Assembly (NCBI GenBank): GCA_050018455.1
Contig: JBEKAA010000022.1
Location: forward strand, 1-64,000
Reading direction: 5' to 3'
DNA length: 64,000 bases
From: RBG-13-68-16 sp050018455
GTDB taxonomy: Bacteria > Acidobacteriota > Thermoanaerobaculia > Thermoanaerobaculales > Thermoanaerobaculaceae
The notes below the pieces were generated by a model that saw only the letters and a program-made list of their open reading frames with translations, made no database searches and was not told the DNA's origin. This document shows positions 50,343 to 60,413 of the stretch, piece after piece (within the stretch, counting starts at the first letter, position 1; each line of letters begins with the position of its first letter). The position numbers were made by a program, and so were the translations under genes.

Positions 50343-52226
50343 ATGACGAGAATTTGGGTCGCGCAGATGGTGTTAGCTGGACTCATGACGGGCACGATCG
50401 CTATCGCGGGCGCCGCACCGGTTTCGGAGAAGTACCGCTGGAACCTCGGCGATCTTTACTCGACGCCGCAGGCGTTCGACGCGGCGCGACAGCAGCTGGC
50501 TGGCAGGCTCCCGGAACTGGACGCCCACCGCGGCACGCTCGGCAGCTCGCCGGCCGCGATGAAGGCCGCGCTCGACCTCTACTTCGGCCTTGCCAAGGAG
50601 CTCGGCCGCATCGGTTCGTATGCTTCGATGCGCTCGGACGAGGACACGCGGGCGCCGGAAGCGCTCGGCGCCCGGCAGGAGGTCATGCAGCTGGCGGCCG
50701 ACTTCGGCTCCCGCTCGTCGTGGATCGCCCCCGAGGTCCTGGCGCTCCCCGCCGGGACGGTCGCCTCTTTCCTGAAGAACGAGCCCGGCCTCGCGCCATA
50801 CCGATTCTTCCTCGAGGACCTCGAGAGGCAGCGGGCGCACACCCTCTCTCAGGGCGAGGAGAAGGTGCTCGCCGAGGCCGGCCTCGTGACCCCGGCGCCC
50901 TCGACGGTCTACGGCGTCCTCGCCAACGCCGACGTGCCGTTCCCCGAGGTCACCCTCTCGAACGGCCAGAAGGTGCGCCTCGACCAGGCCGCCTACAGCA
51001 GGTATCGGGCATTGCCCGACCGCGCGGACCGCATCCTGGTCTTCCGCGAGTTCTGGAAGACGTTCGCGGCGTACCAGCGCACGTTCGGGGCCACCCTCGA
51101 CGCCCAGGTGAAGCGCGACCTGTTCTACGCGCGAGCCCGCAAGTACCCTTCATGCCTGGCCGCCGCGCTCGACGCGGGCAACGTTCCGGAGGCCGTCTAC
51201 CGCACCCTCATCGCCGAGGCGAACCACGCGCTGCCGACCCTCCACCGGGCATTCAAGCTGCGCGCGAAGCTCCTCGGCATCCCCGACCTCGCCTACCACG
51301 ACATCTACCCGCCGCTGGTCAAGCACGTTGACATGAGCTTCCCGATCGACAAGGGCGAGGCGCTCGTCCTCGAAGCCCTGGCGCCCCTGGGTCCGGAGTA
51401 CGTCGAGACCGTCCGCAAGGGGTTCGACTCCCGCTGGATGGACGTGTTCCCGCAGCAGGGGAAGCGCTCGGGGGCGTACTCCAACGGGTCGGCGTACGAC
51501 GTGCACCCGTACGTGCTGACGAACTACAACGACGACTACGAGAGCGTCTCCACCGTGGCCCACGAGTGGGGCCACGCCATGCACTCGTACCTCGCCAACC
51601 AGGCGCAGCCGTACCCGACGGCGGACTACTCGATCTTCGTGGCGGAGGTCGCCTCGACGTTCAACGAGGCGCTCCTGCTCCGGCGAATGCTCTCCCAGGC
51701 CGCCAACGACGACGAGCGGATGTTCCTGCTCGGCAACTACCTCGAGAACCTACGCGGGACGTTCTTCCGGCAGACGATGTTCGCGGAGTTCGAGCTCGCC
51801 ATCCACGAGGCCGCCGAGAGGGGGGAGGCCCTGACCGGGGCCAAGCTGACCAGGATCTACGGCGAGCTGCTCCGGCGGTACCACGGGTCCGACCAGGGCA
51901 TCGTCCGGATCCCGGACCAGTACACCGTGGAGTGGGCGTACATCCCGCACTTCTACATGGACTACTACGTCTACCAGTACGCCACTTCGCTCGCGGCCTC
52001 GTCACAGCTCGCGCGCGAGGTGCTGGACCGCACGCCCGGCGCCAGGGAGCGCTACCTGGGCCTTCTGAAAGCCGGCGGCTCCCGCTACCCGTACGAGCTG
52101 CTCAAGGAGGCCGGCGTTGATCTCGCGAGCCCGGCGCCGTACAAGGCGCTCGAGGCGCAGATGAACTGGGCGATGGACGAGATCGAGAAGATCGTCGCGC
52201 GCCGCCCGGTTGCGGCGGCGAAGTAG
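50343..52226 (+). CDS. pepF: Oligoendopeptidase F, exported
   Basis: A 627-aa M3 family zinc metallopeptidase. The catalytic motif is HEWGHAMHSY near residue 407, with a third ligand Glu in FVAEVASTFNEALL. It is about the usual size (600 aa). An N-terminal hydrophobic segment IWVAQMVLAGLMTGTIAIAG suggests export to the periplasm, in contrast to the usual cytosolic PepF. GGAGGG lies 4 nt before the ATG. Single gene. Confidence 0.88.
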   Translation: MTRIWVAQMVLAGLMTGTIAIAGAAPVSEKYRWNLGDLYSTPQAFDAARQQLAGRLPELDAHRGTLGSSPAAMKAALDLYFGLAKELGRIGSYASMRSDEDTRAPEALGARQEVMQLAADFGSRSSWIAPEVLALPAGTVASFLKNEPGLAPYRFFLEDLERQRAHTLSQGEEKVLAEAGLVTPAPSTVYGVLANADVPFPEVTLSNGQKVRLDQAAYSRYRALPDRADRILVFREFWKTFAAYQRTFGATLDAQVKRDLFYARARKYPSCLAAALDAGNVPEAVYRTLIAEANHALPTLHRAFKLRAKLLGIPDLAYHDIYPPLVKHVDMSFPIDKGEALVLEALAPLGPEYVETVRKGFDSRWMDVFPQQGKRSGAYSNGSAYDVHPYVLTNYNDDYESVSTVAHEWGHAMHSYLANQAQPYPTADYSIFVAEVASTFNEALLLRRMLSQAANDDERMFLLGNYLENLRGTFFRQTMFAEFELAIHEAAERGEALTGAKLTRIYGELLRRYHGSDQGIVRIPDQYTVEWAYIPHFYMDYYVYQYATSLAASSQLAREVLDRTPGARERYLGLLKAGGSRYPYELLKEAGVDLASPAPYKALEAQMNWAMDEIEKIVARRPVAAAK

Positions 52227-52370
52227 CCGGCGCAGCAGAGGGGCAGAGGGGCGGAGGAGCAGGGGAGCAGGGGAGAAAGAGCGGATTTCTCACCTGCTCC
52301 TCGCCGTTTTCGCTTCTAGCTCCTCTGCCCCTCTGCTCCCGCGCTCCTCTGCTAGCCGAAAACCGCACGC
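52227..52370. repeat. Composite hairpin of cagaggggcagagg type
   Basis: Left arm cagcagaggggcagaggggc (52231), loop about 52280-52315, right arm ctcctctgcccctctgctcc (52319). It is one of the elements with only the outermost arm type. Confidence 0.8.
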
Positions 52371-52444
52371 AGTTTTCCCTGGCGAGTGCAGAACTCCAAC
52401 GCGCCGGTCGCGTATCATTCGCGGCGTAGCTCGTGGAGGTCCGT

Positions 52445-54163
52445 ATGACGGCGCGCGCGAAGGCACTCACGGCGGTCGGATGCGTCATTCTCATCCTGGG
52501 CGGCGGCGTCCTGGCGATCGTCCTGGGGACGCGCTACGCAACCAGGCACGTCCCAGGCAACACGCTGCTGACCGTCGAGATCTCGGGGCCGATCCCCGAG
52601 GTGGCTTCCGACTCGCCGTTCGGCGACCTCTTCGGCCCGCGCACGCTGACGCGGCAGGACTATCGGGACGCCCTCGTGCAAGCGGCGTCCGATCCCAAGG
52701 TGCGCGGCGTCAGGGTGAAGATCCAGGAGTTCAACGCCGGCGTCGCCACGATCGAGGAGCTTCGCGAGCTTCTCGGGAAGGTGGGTCATGCGGGGAAGGC
52801 CACCTCGGCGTACCTCGAAACCGCCGGCGAGTTCGCGCCCGGCAACGCGCAGTACCTGCTGGCGACAGGCTGCAAGCGGATCGTGCTCAACCCGATGGGC
52901 GACATCAACCTCATCGGCCTCTCGGCGCGAACGCCGTTCGTCCGAGGCACCCTCGACAAGCTCGGCATCGCGCCGGAGTTTCCCGGTATCGGCGATTACA
53001 AGAGCGCGCGCTTCTTCTACACCGAGAAGGACTTCACCCCCGCCGCGCGGGAGATGACGACCTGGCTGCTGAGTTCGGTCACCAAGCAGATGGTGGCCGG
53101 GATCGCGGCCGGCCGGGGGATGACGGCGGTCCAGGTCGACATGCTGATGAGGCGCGGCCCTTTCCTTGGCCCCGCCGCGCTCAAGGAAAAGCTCGTCGAC
53201 GGGCTGGCCGACTGGGAGACGTTCGTGGAGTCGTGCAACACCCAGGGCGGTGAGGAACTCCAGGAGGTCTCGATCCGGCGCTACCTCAAGGCGGACCGGC
53301 CTGACCGCAGCGGCACGCCGATCGCGGTCGTCGTCGCCGAGGGCGAGATCCTGCGCGGCGAGAACGGCTACTCCCCGATGCCGCTGTTCGGCGGCGACGT
53401 GATGGGCTCCGACACGATCGCGCGCGCCTGGCGTGAGGTGCGCGACTCGGGCGCCAAGGCCGCCATCTTCCGCATCAACTCCCCGGGCGGAAGCGCGGTG
53501 GCCTCGGAGATCATCCGCGCCGAGATGCTGAAGACGTCGGCCAGGATCCCGGTGGTGGTCTCGATGGGGGACGTCGCCGCATCCGGCGGCTACTGGATCA
53601 CCTGCGGGGCCAGGAAGATCGTCGCGGATCCCGGGACCATCACCGCGTCCATCGGGGTGTTCTCCGGCCACCTGGACATGGCCATGTTCTGGGAGGACAA
53701 GATCGGCGTGACGTGGGGACGGATCGACACGGCGCCGAACGGGAGCATCTACGGCTCCGTAGACCCGTGGACGCCGGAGCAGCGGAAGACGGTGCAGGCC
53801 TTCCTCGACCGGATCTACGACGCGTTCCTCGAACGGGTCGCGTCCTCGCGCAAGCTCACGCGCGGCCAGGTCGACGACGTCGGGCGCGGCCGGGTGTTCA
53901 CCGGCGAGCAGGCCAAGGAGCGCAGGCTGGTCGACGAGCTCGGCACGTTCGACGACGCTCTCGCCGCCGCCAAGGAGCTCGCCGGGCTAAAGCCGGCCGC
54001 GCCGGTCGAGCTCGTCTTCTACCCGACCGTCAGGCCGTTCTTCCAGAGGATCATGGAGAGGGACGACGCCGAGGCCCGCTGGGGGGCGATGGTGAAGGAG
54101 GCTCTGGCAGGGAAGATCGTGACGCCGGGGCCGGTGTGGATGCCACCGATCAAGATCGAATAG
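52445..54163 (+). CDS. sppA: Signal peptide peptidase SppA, long type
   Basis: A 572-aa S49 protease. One N-terminal TM helix anchors it in the membrane. The catalytic Lys lies in GIGDYKSARF (Lys186) and the nucleophile Ser in DVAASGGYW (Ser380), the two-domain arrangement of the E. coli 67-kDa enzyme. INSPGGSAVASEII is conserved. It degrades released signal peptides. GGAGG lies 5 nt before the ATG. Confidence 0.9.
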   Translation: MTARAKALTAVGCVILILGGGVLAIVLGTRYATRHVPGNTLLTVEISGPIPEVASDSPFGDLFGPRTLTRQDYRDALVQAASDPKVRGVRVKIQEFNAGVATIEELRELLGKVGHAGKATSAYLETAGEFAPGNAQYLLATGCKRIVLNPMGDINLIGLSARTPFVRGTLDKLGIAPEFPGIGDYKSARFFYTEKDFTPAAREMTTWLLSSVTKQMVAGIAAGRGMTAVQVDMLMRRGPFLGPAALKEKLVDGLADWETFVESCNTQGGEELQEVSIRRYLKADRPDRSGTPIAVVVAEGEILRGENGYSPMPLFGGDVMGSDTIARAWREVRDSGAKAAIFRINSPGGSAVASEIIRAEMLKTSARIPVVVSMGDVAASGGYWITCGARKIVADPGTITASIGVFSGHLDMAMFWEDKIGVTWGRIDTAPNGSIYGSVDPWTPEQRKTVQAFLDRIYDAFLERVASSRKLTRGQVDDVGRGRVFTGEQAKERRLVDELGTFDDALAAAKELAGLKPAAPVELVFYPTVRPFFQRIMERDDAEARWGAMVKEALAGKIVTPGPVWMPPIKIE

Positions 54164-54169
54164 CGGCGC

Positions 54170-54440
54170 GGCTGCACGCTTGAACAAGCGCAGAGGGGCA
54201 GAGGAGCAGGGGAGCGGAGGAGCAGGGGAGCGAGAAACCGTTCGCAGGTTCACACGTTCGAACGTTCGGAAGGAACCAGGTCAAAGGGAAAAAGGGAAAG
54301 GTCAAACGGAAGACAAGGCCCCGGGGAAGGACCTTTGGCGTGTCGTGTCTTCCCTTTGACCTTTTACGTTTGCCCTTTTCCCTTTCCTGGTCGAACTTTC
54401 GAACGGTATTTGGCTCCTCTGCTCCTCCGCTCCTCTGCGA
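54170..54440. repeat. Three-layer nested hairpin
   Basis: The order is cagaggggcagaggagcagg (54190), gttcgcaggttcacacgttc (54240), aaggtcaaagggaaaaaggg (54279), loop ccccggggaaggacctttgg, then gtcttccctttgacctttta (54347), ggtcgaactttcgaac (54389) and ctcctctgctcctccgctcc (54414). Each left arm has its complementary right arm in mirrored order. Two close copies with the same loop lie at 36225 and 54955. Confidence 0.88.
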
Positions 54441-54444
54441 GCCT

Positions 54445-54882
54445 TCACTTCTGGTGCGCCTTCATCTCGTCGACGGACACGTCGCGGACGTGCTGCGCGA
54501 AGTACCAGTGGTGGCCCTCGGGGTCCTCGGCGGCGTAGCGGCGGTCGCCGTAGAACTGGTCCTCCGGCGGGGCGATGATCCTCGCACCGGCGTTCCTCGC
54601 CCGTGCGTAGTGGGCATCCACGTCGTCGACATAGACCATGAGGCTCTGCGTCACATGGCCGACGTGCTTGGGGTTCCGGTACTGCGGCCCCGGGCAGCCC
54701 ATCATGACGAGCCCGTCGCCGATCCTCATCTCGGCGTGGTTGACCTTACCGTCCGGGCCCTGCATGCGCACGCTCTCGCGCAGGCCGAAGGCGTCCGCAA
54801 GCCACCGAAGCGCGGCTGCGACGTCCTCATAGCAGAGGTAGGGCGTGACACGTGGGGTGTTCTCTGGCGGGTTCGATGGCAT
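54445..54882 (-). CDS. VOC/glyoxalase family protein
   Basis: A 145-aa single-domain vicinal oxygen chelate protein. It opens VTPYLCYEDVAAALRWLADA, with VNHAEMRIGDGLVMM and DPEGHHWYFAQHV giving typical metal-site His and Glu positions. Related proteins act as dioxygenases, isomerases or resistance proteins; specificity cannot be read here. Flanked by two nested hairpins of nearly the same sequence. Confidence 0.82.
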   Translation of the reverse strand: MPSNPPENTPRVTPYLCYEDVAAALRWLADAFGLRESVRMQGPDGKVNHAEMRIGDGLVMMGCPGPQYRNPKHVGHVTQSLMVYVDDVDAHYARARNAGARIIAPPEDQFYGDRRYAAEDPEGHHWYFAQHVRDVSVDEMKAHQK

Positions 54883-54954
54883 GGCAGCACCTCCGCTCGT
54901 AGAACCGGCCAGTCGGAGGCATTACTCCCGTCCGGGCACCGCCGGTAGCGGATT

Positions 54955-55215
54955 GCTGCAGCAGAGGGGCAGAGGAGCAGGGGAGCAAGAAACCGTTCGG
55001 AGGTTCACACGTTCGAACGTTCAGAAGGAATCAGGTCAAAGGGAAAAGGGGAAAGGTCAAACGGAAGACAAGGCCCCGGGGAAGGACCTTTGGCGTGTCG
55101 TGTCTTCCCTTTGACGTTTTACGTTTGCCCTTTTCCCTTTCCTGGTCGAACCTTCGAACCTCCGAACTGTTCTCTCCCCTCTGCTCCTCAGCCCCTCTGC
55201 TCCTCTGCGCGTCCG
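54955..55215. repeat. Three-layer nested hairpin, sister copy
   Basis: Same architecture and loop as at 54170: cagaggggcagaggagcagg, gttcggaggttcacacgttc, aggtcaaagggaaaagggga, ccccggggaaggacctttgg, cttccctttgacgttttacg, ccttcgaacctccgaac, ctctgctcctcagcccctct. Copies differ mainly in length-neutral substitutions that tend to keep pairing. Confidence 0.88.
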
Positions 55216-55225
55216 GACTTAACAA

Positions 55226-55260
55226 TTGTGTTCCGGTATAACCTGGGTTATACTCATCTC
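55226..55260 (+). promoter_or_regulatory. Promoter and operator of the mazEF-type pair
   Basis: -35 ttgtgt (55226-55231), a 17-bp spacer, and -10 tatact (55249-55254). The GTG of the antitoxin begins 7 bp after the -10 box with no ribosome-binding site, which fits a leaderless mRNA. A perfect palindrome gtataacctgggttatac (55236-55253) overlaps the -10 box and is a likely site for autorepression by the ribbon-helix-helix antitoxin. Confidence 0.6.
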
Positions 55261-55497
55261 GTGAAGACCGCGATCTCGATCCCGGACGAGGTGTTCGTCG
55301 AGGCAGAGGAGGAGGCGCGGCGGCTCGGCGTGTCGCGCAGCGGCCTGTACGCGAAGGCGGTCGCCGAGTTCGTGGCGCGCAACCGCGGCCTGGGAGTGCG
55401 CGAGGCGCTCGACTCCGTGTACGCCAGCGAGGACTCCAGGGTGGACGAAGCGTTGGCGCGGATGCAGGCCGCGAGCCTGCCGGACGAATGCTGGTGA
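55261..55497 (+). CDS. Ribbon-helix-helix antitoxin, MazE/CopG type
   Basis: A 78-aa antitoxin. TAISIPDEVFVEAEEEARRL then GVSRSGLYAKAVAEFV is a ribbon-helix-helix DNA-binding fold with a GxSRS helix. The acidic C-terminal half would bind the toxin. Its start is a GTG, probably leaderless. It overlaps the toxin gene by 10 bp. Translation from the overlapped start would keep the pair in balance. Confidence 0.85.
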   Translation: MKTAISIPDEVFVEAEEEARRLGVSRSGLYAKAVAEFVARNRGLGVREALDSVYASEDSRVDEALARMQAASLPDECW

Positions 55498-55835
55498 TCC
55501 GCCGCGGTGAAGTCTGGTGGGCCTCGCTTCCCGACCCCACTGGATCGGGGCCGGGCTACCGCCGCCCGGTTCTTGTGGTCCAAGCCGACGAGTTCAACGA
55601 GAGCCGGATCCGGACCGTGGTGGTGGCGGCGCTTACCTCGAACCTCCGCCTCGCCGCCGCGCCCGGCAACATTCTGTGCAAGCGCCGCGATACCGGTTTG
55701 CGCAAGGACTCGGTCGTCAACGTCTCGCAGCTCCTCACCCTCGACAAGTCGTTCCTTTCCGCCCGCATCAAGACCCTTCCTGCGTCTCTCATGCGATCGG
55801 TCGAAGCGGGCATCCGTCTCGTGCTCGGCCTCTGA
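55488..55835 (+). CDS. MazF/PemK family toxin (endoribonuclease)
   Basis: A 115-aa MazF-type toxin that cleaves RNA at short sequence motifs. IRRGEVWWASLPDPTGSGPG then RRPVLVVQADEFN, with a later VNVSQLLTLDKSFL, are signatures of the family. The ATG lies within the antitoxin gene; a GTG two codons on is possible. The pair closes 2 kb of repeat-rich DNA and precedes a patch of unusual genes. Confidence 0.87.
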   Translation: MLVIRRGEVWWASLPDPTGSGPGYRRPVLVVQADEFNESRIRTVVVAALTSNLRLAAAPGNILCKRRDTGLRKDSVVNVSQLLTLDKSFLSARIKTLPASLMRSVEAGIRLVLGL

Positions 55836-56027
55836 CGACTGCAGAGGGGCAGAGGTGCAGGGGAGCAGAGGAGCGAGAGACGAGGCCGTTTGTAGGCCTA
55901 TACTCTCTGAACGAGGCCTGAGTTCATTGATAGGGACCTTGTGGGAGTGGAGTCCCACTGGCGCCAATGGGGCCGAAGTGCCCGTGACTCGAACACACCC
56001 ACAGTCAGGAACGCGAGGTTAGACAAG

Positions 56028-56746
56028 ATGCTCACGTCATTGCTTGTGCTGACTGTCCTCGGAGTGACCTTTGCGGTCCAAGTCTTGCGCGACCGCCGGA
56101 CCCTCACGGCGAAAGTCGAGCGGCTCGCTGCGCAGCTTGAAAATGTGGAGAACCTCCAAAGTCCGACGCTACGCTCGGCTGTCGTAAGAGCCGCTCAACC
56201 GCTCAGGAAGCGCTACCAGATTGGCCTTACCCTCAACGATGGCATCCTCAAACTGCTTTCTGACGAGGAAATGAAGTTCTGGAACGATCAGGCGATCACG
56301 CTGCCCTCAGTAACCATCGAACGCTGGCGCGGACACACGAGGGTGAGAGCGCGTTTCACGAGAAGGGCGTTGTCGTCACCAAGGACTGGTTCCGTGTCGG
56401 TGGCGCGCACGGCGCGGAAATCCGGCTCTGGGAAGCCGAGCTTGGCACCGGCGAGGGGGGCTATTCTTTGCTGGCCCCGAGGGTCCTTGTCATGCTGGAC
56501 GGCGAATGGCTCAGGTTCGGTGCGAAAGGTGGTCGTTTTGGGGAGTCACTTGCTGACGGGGGACTCCTGAAGCAGAGTACGTTCGACAGCATACCGCTTG
56601 AATTCGCCGCTTTGAGGGAAGTAAGGGAGACAACGAAGGATGACGAGGGCGCAGCCTCCGAATGGTCCGTCGAGTGCGACCATCGGGGTGCCACAACCGA
56701 CTGGTTTGTCAGCGCGTTTGACATAGAGAGGTTCCACGGTCAATGA
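56028..56746 (+). pseudogene. Frameshifted membrane-anchored protein of unknown function
   Basis: Frame 1 starts MLTSLLVLTVLGVTFAVQVL (a TM helix), then a coiled-coil-like segment and RKRYQIGLTLNDGILKLLSD up to about 56330. From about 56330 another frame continues plausibly as GVVVTKDWFRVGG and RVLVMLDGEWLRFG to FDIERFHGQ at 56746. Together they would give about 240 aa, but one shift of reading frame is needed. Whether this is mutation, a sequencing error or programmed slippage cannot be decided. No family recognised. It overlaps the next gene by 4 bp. The 55836-56027 stretch before it has only a short cagaggggcagaggtgcagg arm. Confidence 0.6.
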
Positions 56747-57540
56747 ACATCGAGGTCTTCCGCTCCGACGTGTTGAACCCCCTGTCCAAAGCAGTCCCGG
56801 GGTTCATTCCACTGCGATGCGAAGGGCCTTATCATGACCTCCTGGCGTGCGATGCCTTGGCCTCCCGCGTGGAACATGGCGCACCGCCGATTTCCGCCTT
56901 CGATGCAGCCAAGAACGGCAATGATGCCGCTTTGAAAGCGATCCTAACCGCTCACGAGGATCTCGTGGTCTTATTGAAGGCTCAGTATTTCTTTGCGGCG
57001 GTCTTTGTTGATTCACTTGTCGCGACGGTTTGTGAACTTAAGGATCTCACTCTCAAAGGATTCCTGAAGGGGAAGGGCCACGCGCCCCTACAGAAGGTCG
57101 ATCTCGCGGCCACGCTTGATGTCTACACTGTCTGCGTCTTCAGGCACAAGTTCCTTGCCCATCTCGGCTTCCCGAGGATCGGGATCTCAATGGGCGCTCC
57201 TGGTACCCCGATACGCATTTCTCCGTCACGGTTGGATGGGCAACCGACACTGTTGTCGGCCGACGTTGCCACTGTTGAGGAACTCTCGCAACGCTACCGA
57301 GGGCGAATCCGCGACCTCGACCGTACGACGAACCCTTACGAACGCGTCTCGATCCTCTTCTATGGCGTGCCCCTTGGTCACCTGGGATCATTGAATGACG
57401 ACCGCGAGACAATCGACAATATGGTGGAGAGGAACCTGTGCGAATCGCTGGACCGCGTCGAGGTCCTGGCGGCTGTGGACCGGTTCGCTCTCGCGGTGAC
57501 GCATGCGGTATCAGCCGAACCGGGGACCCGGGAAGGCTAA
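56743..57540 (+). CDS. Unknown protein with a HEPN-like RxxxxxH motif
   Basis: A 265-aa helical protein. A segment near residue 135 reads CVFRHKFLAHLGF, matching the R-x(4-6)-H motif seen in HEPN-type ribonucleases and AbiU2-like proteins (often R-[NDH]-K-x-x-A-H). No other domain is recognisable. Its composition is less GC-biased than the neighbours. It overlaps the frameshifted membrane gene by 4 bp, so the two form a pair. HEPN proteins often act in toxin or phage-defence systems; a MazEF pair lies 0.9 kb upstream. Function remains inference. Confidence 0.6.
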   Translation: MNIEVFRSDVLNPLSKAVPGFIPLRCEGPYHDLLACDALASRVEHGAPPISAFDAAKNGNDAALKAILTAHEDLVVLLKAQYFFAAVFVDSLVATVCELKDLTLKGFLKGKGHAPLQKVDLAATLDVYTVCVFRHKFLAHLGFPRIGISMGAPGTPIRISPSRLDGQPTLLSADVATVEELSQRYRGRIRDLDRTTNPYERVSILFYGVPLGHLGSLNDDRETIDNMVERNLCESLDRVEVLAAVDRFALAVTHAVSAEPGTREG

Positions 57541-57960
57541 GGGGGCGGCTGCTTGCCGCTTTGGGTACGGGGGGCCTCCAAGAGTGGATCGCCACCTGTA
57601 GCCATTCCAAGGTGCGGGAGGGTGGGGGCCAAACCCGCCCCTCGGGCGTAGGCGAGTGTCGACGCCGCGTGCGGGCACCGAGCGGCCAGACCGGCGGGTG
57701 GAGACGCCGGCCCCGACCGAGCACGCCTCATGCGAAGGAGGGGAACGGCGAGGGTCCGCACGCCGGTCTGTGCTAGCTCGGTCGCATGCGGTGGCGTGTC
57801 GGAGGGCCGCGCTCGATGCGCGGCCCGATCGACTCGCCGGAGCCCGAGGGGCAAGAAAGAGAGCCTCCACGCAGTAAAAGTAGGTCATGTCCTGCTCTGG
57901 GGGGAGATTCTTCGCTCGCTGCGCTCGCTCAGAATGACACCGTGCCGGAGCGGCCCTGCG
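57541..57960. other. Gene-free stretch with hairpins
   Basis: No convincing gene. It contains a perfect-stem hairpin gggccgcgctcgatgcgcgg (then ccc) at about 57804-57826 and REP-like fragments (ggggagattcttcgctcgct then gcgctcgctcagaatgacac at about 57900-57943). Several 70-110-codon frames exist on both strands but none has a start signal or recognisable product. Confidence 0.6.
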
Positions 57961-57974
57961 GGGCAACAAAACTC

Positions 57975-58003
57975 TTGACTTGGTCCTGGGCGCAGCCTAG
58001 CAT
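57975..58003 (+). promoter_or_regulatory. Probable recA promoter
   Basis: -35 ttgact (57975-57980), 17-bp spacer, -10 tagcat (57998-58003), 57 bp before the recA ATG. I find no clear LexA-type operator in either common form near it. Confidence 0.6.
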
Positions 58004-58060
58004 TTGGCGTGGCCTCACGGCCAACCCGTCCACGCGACAACCAAGAGGAGAGGTGTCACC

Positions 58061-59089
<1,029 letters not shown>

Positions 59090-59217
59090 CGACCGTGGCT
59101 CGTGGGTCGTGGGTGATGGCTCGTTGAGGACACGAAAGTGCTGAGCCGGTCCGATCGTACGGTCCAAACCACGGATCACGAACTACGAACCACGATGCGG
59201 CGAGCAAGGCGAGCCGC
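59090..59217. repeat. Composite hairpin of cgtgggtcgtggg type
   Basis: Left arm cgtggctcgtgggtcgtggg (59095), loop of about 60 bp, right arm ccacggatcacgaactacga and accacgatg (59170-59196). Same design as the other gaps with a different unit sequence. Confidence 0.75.
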
Positions 59218-60216
59218 ATGAGGGCGTGGGTCGCGCCCCGGTACGGGCCGCCAGGTGTCCTGCGCTTGCAGGAGCTGCCCGACCCGGAGCCGGGGCCGGG
59301 CGAGGCGCTCGTCCGGGTGCGGGCGATCGGCCTCAATTTCGCGGACTGCGCCGCGCGGTTGGGTGTCTACCCGCGGGTGCCGAAGCCGCCGTTCGTTCCC
59401 GGCATGGAGGTGAGCGGCGAAGTCGCCGCGCTGGGCGACGGCGTCGACGGCCCGCCTGTGGGGACGCCGGTGGCGGCTGTGCCCATCTTCGGCGGGCACG
59501 CGGAGCTGGTCGTCGTGAAGGCGCGGTCCCTTCGCCCGCTGTCCGGCTCGGCCGACTTCGTGACCGCCGCGGCCGTCGCGGTCACCTGCCTTACCGCGGA
59601 CCACGCGCTGTTCGCTGTGGGGCGGCTGCGCGCCGGCGAGCGCGTCGCCGTCACGGCCGCCGCCGGCGGAGTCGGGACGATGGCCGTGCAGATGGCCGCG
59701 GCGGCCGGGGCCCGCGTGCTGGCCGTCGCCTCGACCAGGGCCAAGCGCGAGCTGGCGCGCGCCCTGGGCGCTCACGAGACCGCAGGGTACGACGGGTACC
59801 GCGAGGCGCTCGCGGGCGGCGTGGACGTGGTGATAGATGCCGTGGGCGGGTCGCTGTTCCGCACGGGCTGGAAGGCCCTCAACCCCGACGGGCGGTACGT
59901 GCTGTACGGTTTCGCCGCGGCCCTCGGCCCCGCTCGCGTCCGCTACGTTCACGCTGCGGTGGAGCTTCTCCGCATGGGCCTGGTGGCACCCTCGGCGATG
60001 GTGCAGTCCACGAAGACGCTTGCCGGCTTCAACCTCTCGCTGGTCCCCCACCTCGCCGGGGAGCTTCAGTCCCGCTTCGCCAGGATCGAGGAGATGCTCG
60101 CTTCCGGCGCCGTGAAGCCGGTCGTGGGCGCCATCTTCCCCTTCGACCGGCTGCCCGAGGCCCACGCGCTCCTGCAGGGCCGCGGCTCGACGGGTAAGGT
60201 GGTTGTACAACTCTGA
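59218..60216 (+). CDS. Zinc-free quinone oxidoreductase-type alcohol dehydrogenase homologue
   Basis: A 332-aa MDR family protein. FVPGMEVSGEVAALG and the NADPH motif AAAGGVGTMAVQMAAAAGAR (near 141) are typical of quinone oxidoreductases and VAT-1-like proteins; zinc-binding Cys residues of alcohol dehydrogenases are absent. It likely reduces a quinone or enone with NADPH. Follows recA with only a hairpin between. Confidence 0.82.
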   Translation: MRAWVAPRYGPPGVLRLQELPDPEPGPGEALVRVRAIGLNFADCAARLGVYPRVPKPPFVPGMEVSGEVAALGDGVDGPPVGTPVAAVPIFGGHAELVVVKARSLRPLSGSADFVTAAAVAVTCLTADHALFAVGRLRAGERVAVTAAAGGVGTMAVQMAAAAGARVLAVASTRAKRELARALGAHETAGYDGYREALAGGVDVVIDAVGGSLFRTGWKALNPDGRYVLYGFAAALGPARVRYVHAAVELLRMGLVAPSAMVQSTKTLAGFNLSLVPHLAGELQSRFARIEEMLASGAVKPVVGAIFPFDRLPEAHALLQGRGSTGKVVVQL

Positions 60217-60400
60217 GGGTTGAAGGTCCCCAGGTTCGAACGTTCGGAGGTCCCCTGAGAGGTAAAAGGGGAAAGGTCAAAGGTCAAACGGAAGGCAAGG
60301 CCCGAAAGAGCCCATAGGCGTTTCGTGGCTTCCCTTTGACCTTTTACGTTTGACGTTTTACCCGTCCACGTCGAACCTTTGAACTGACCCGCGGTGCGGT
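60217..60400. repeat. Composite intergenic hairpin
   Basis: ccccaggttcgaacgttcgg, then purine arm gtaaaaggggaaaggtcaaa (60262), loop with cccgaaagagcccataggcg, pyrimidine arm cttccctttgaccttttacg (60328) and tcgaacctttgaact. Confidence 0.8.
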
Positions 60401-60413
60401 AGACTCTGAAGCC

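Noticed and set aside
57541..57960. Small genes upstream of recA
   Set aside because: Several short frames overlap on both strands with Arg/Pro-rich translations and no ribosome-binding sites.
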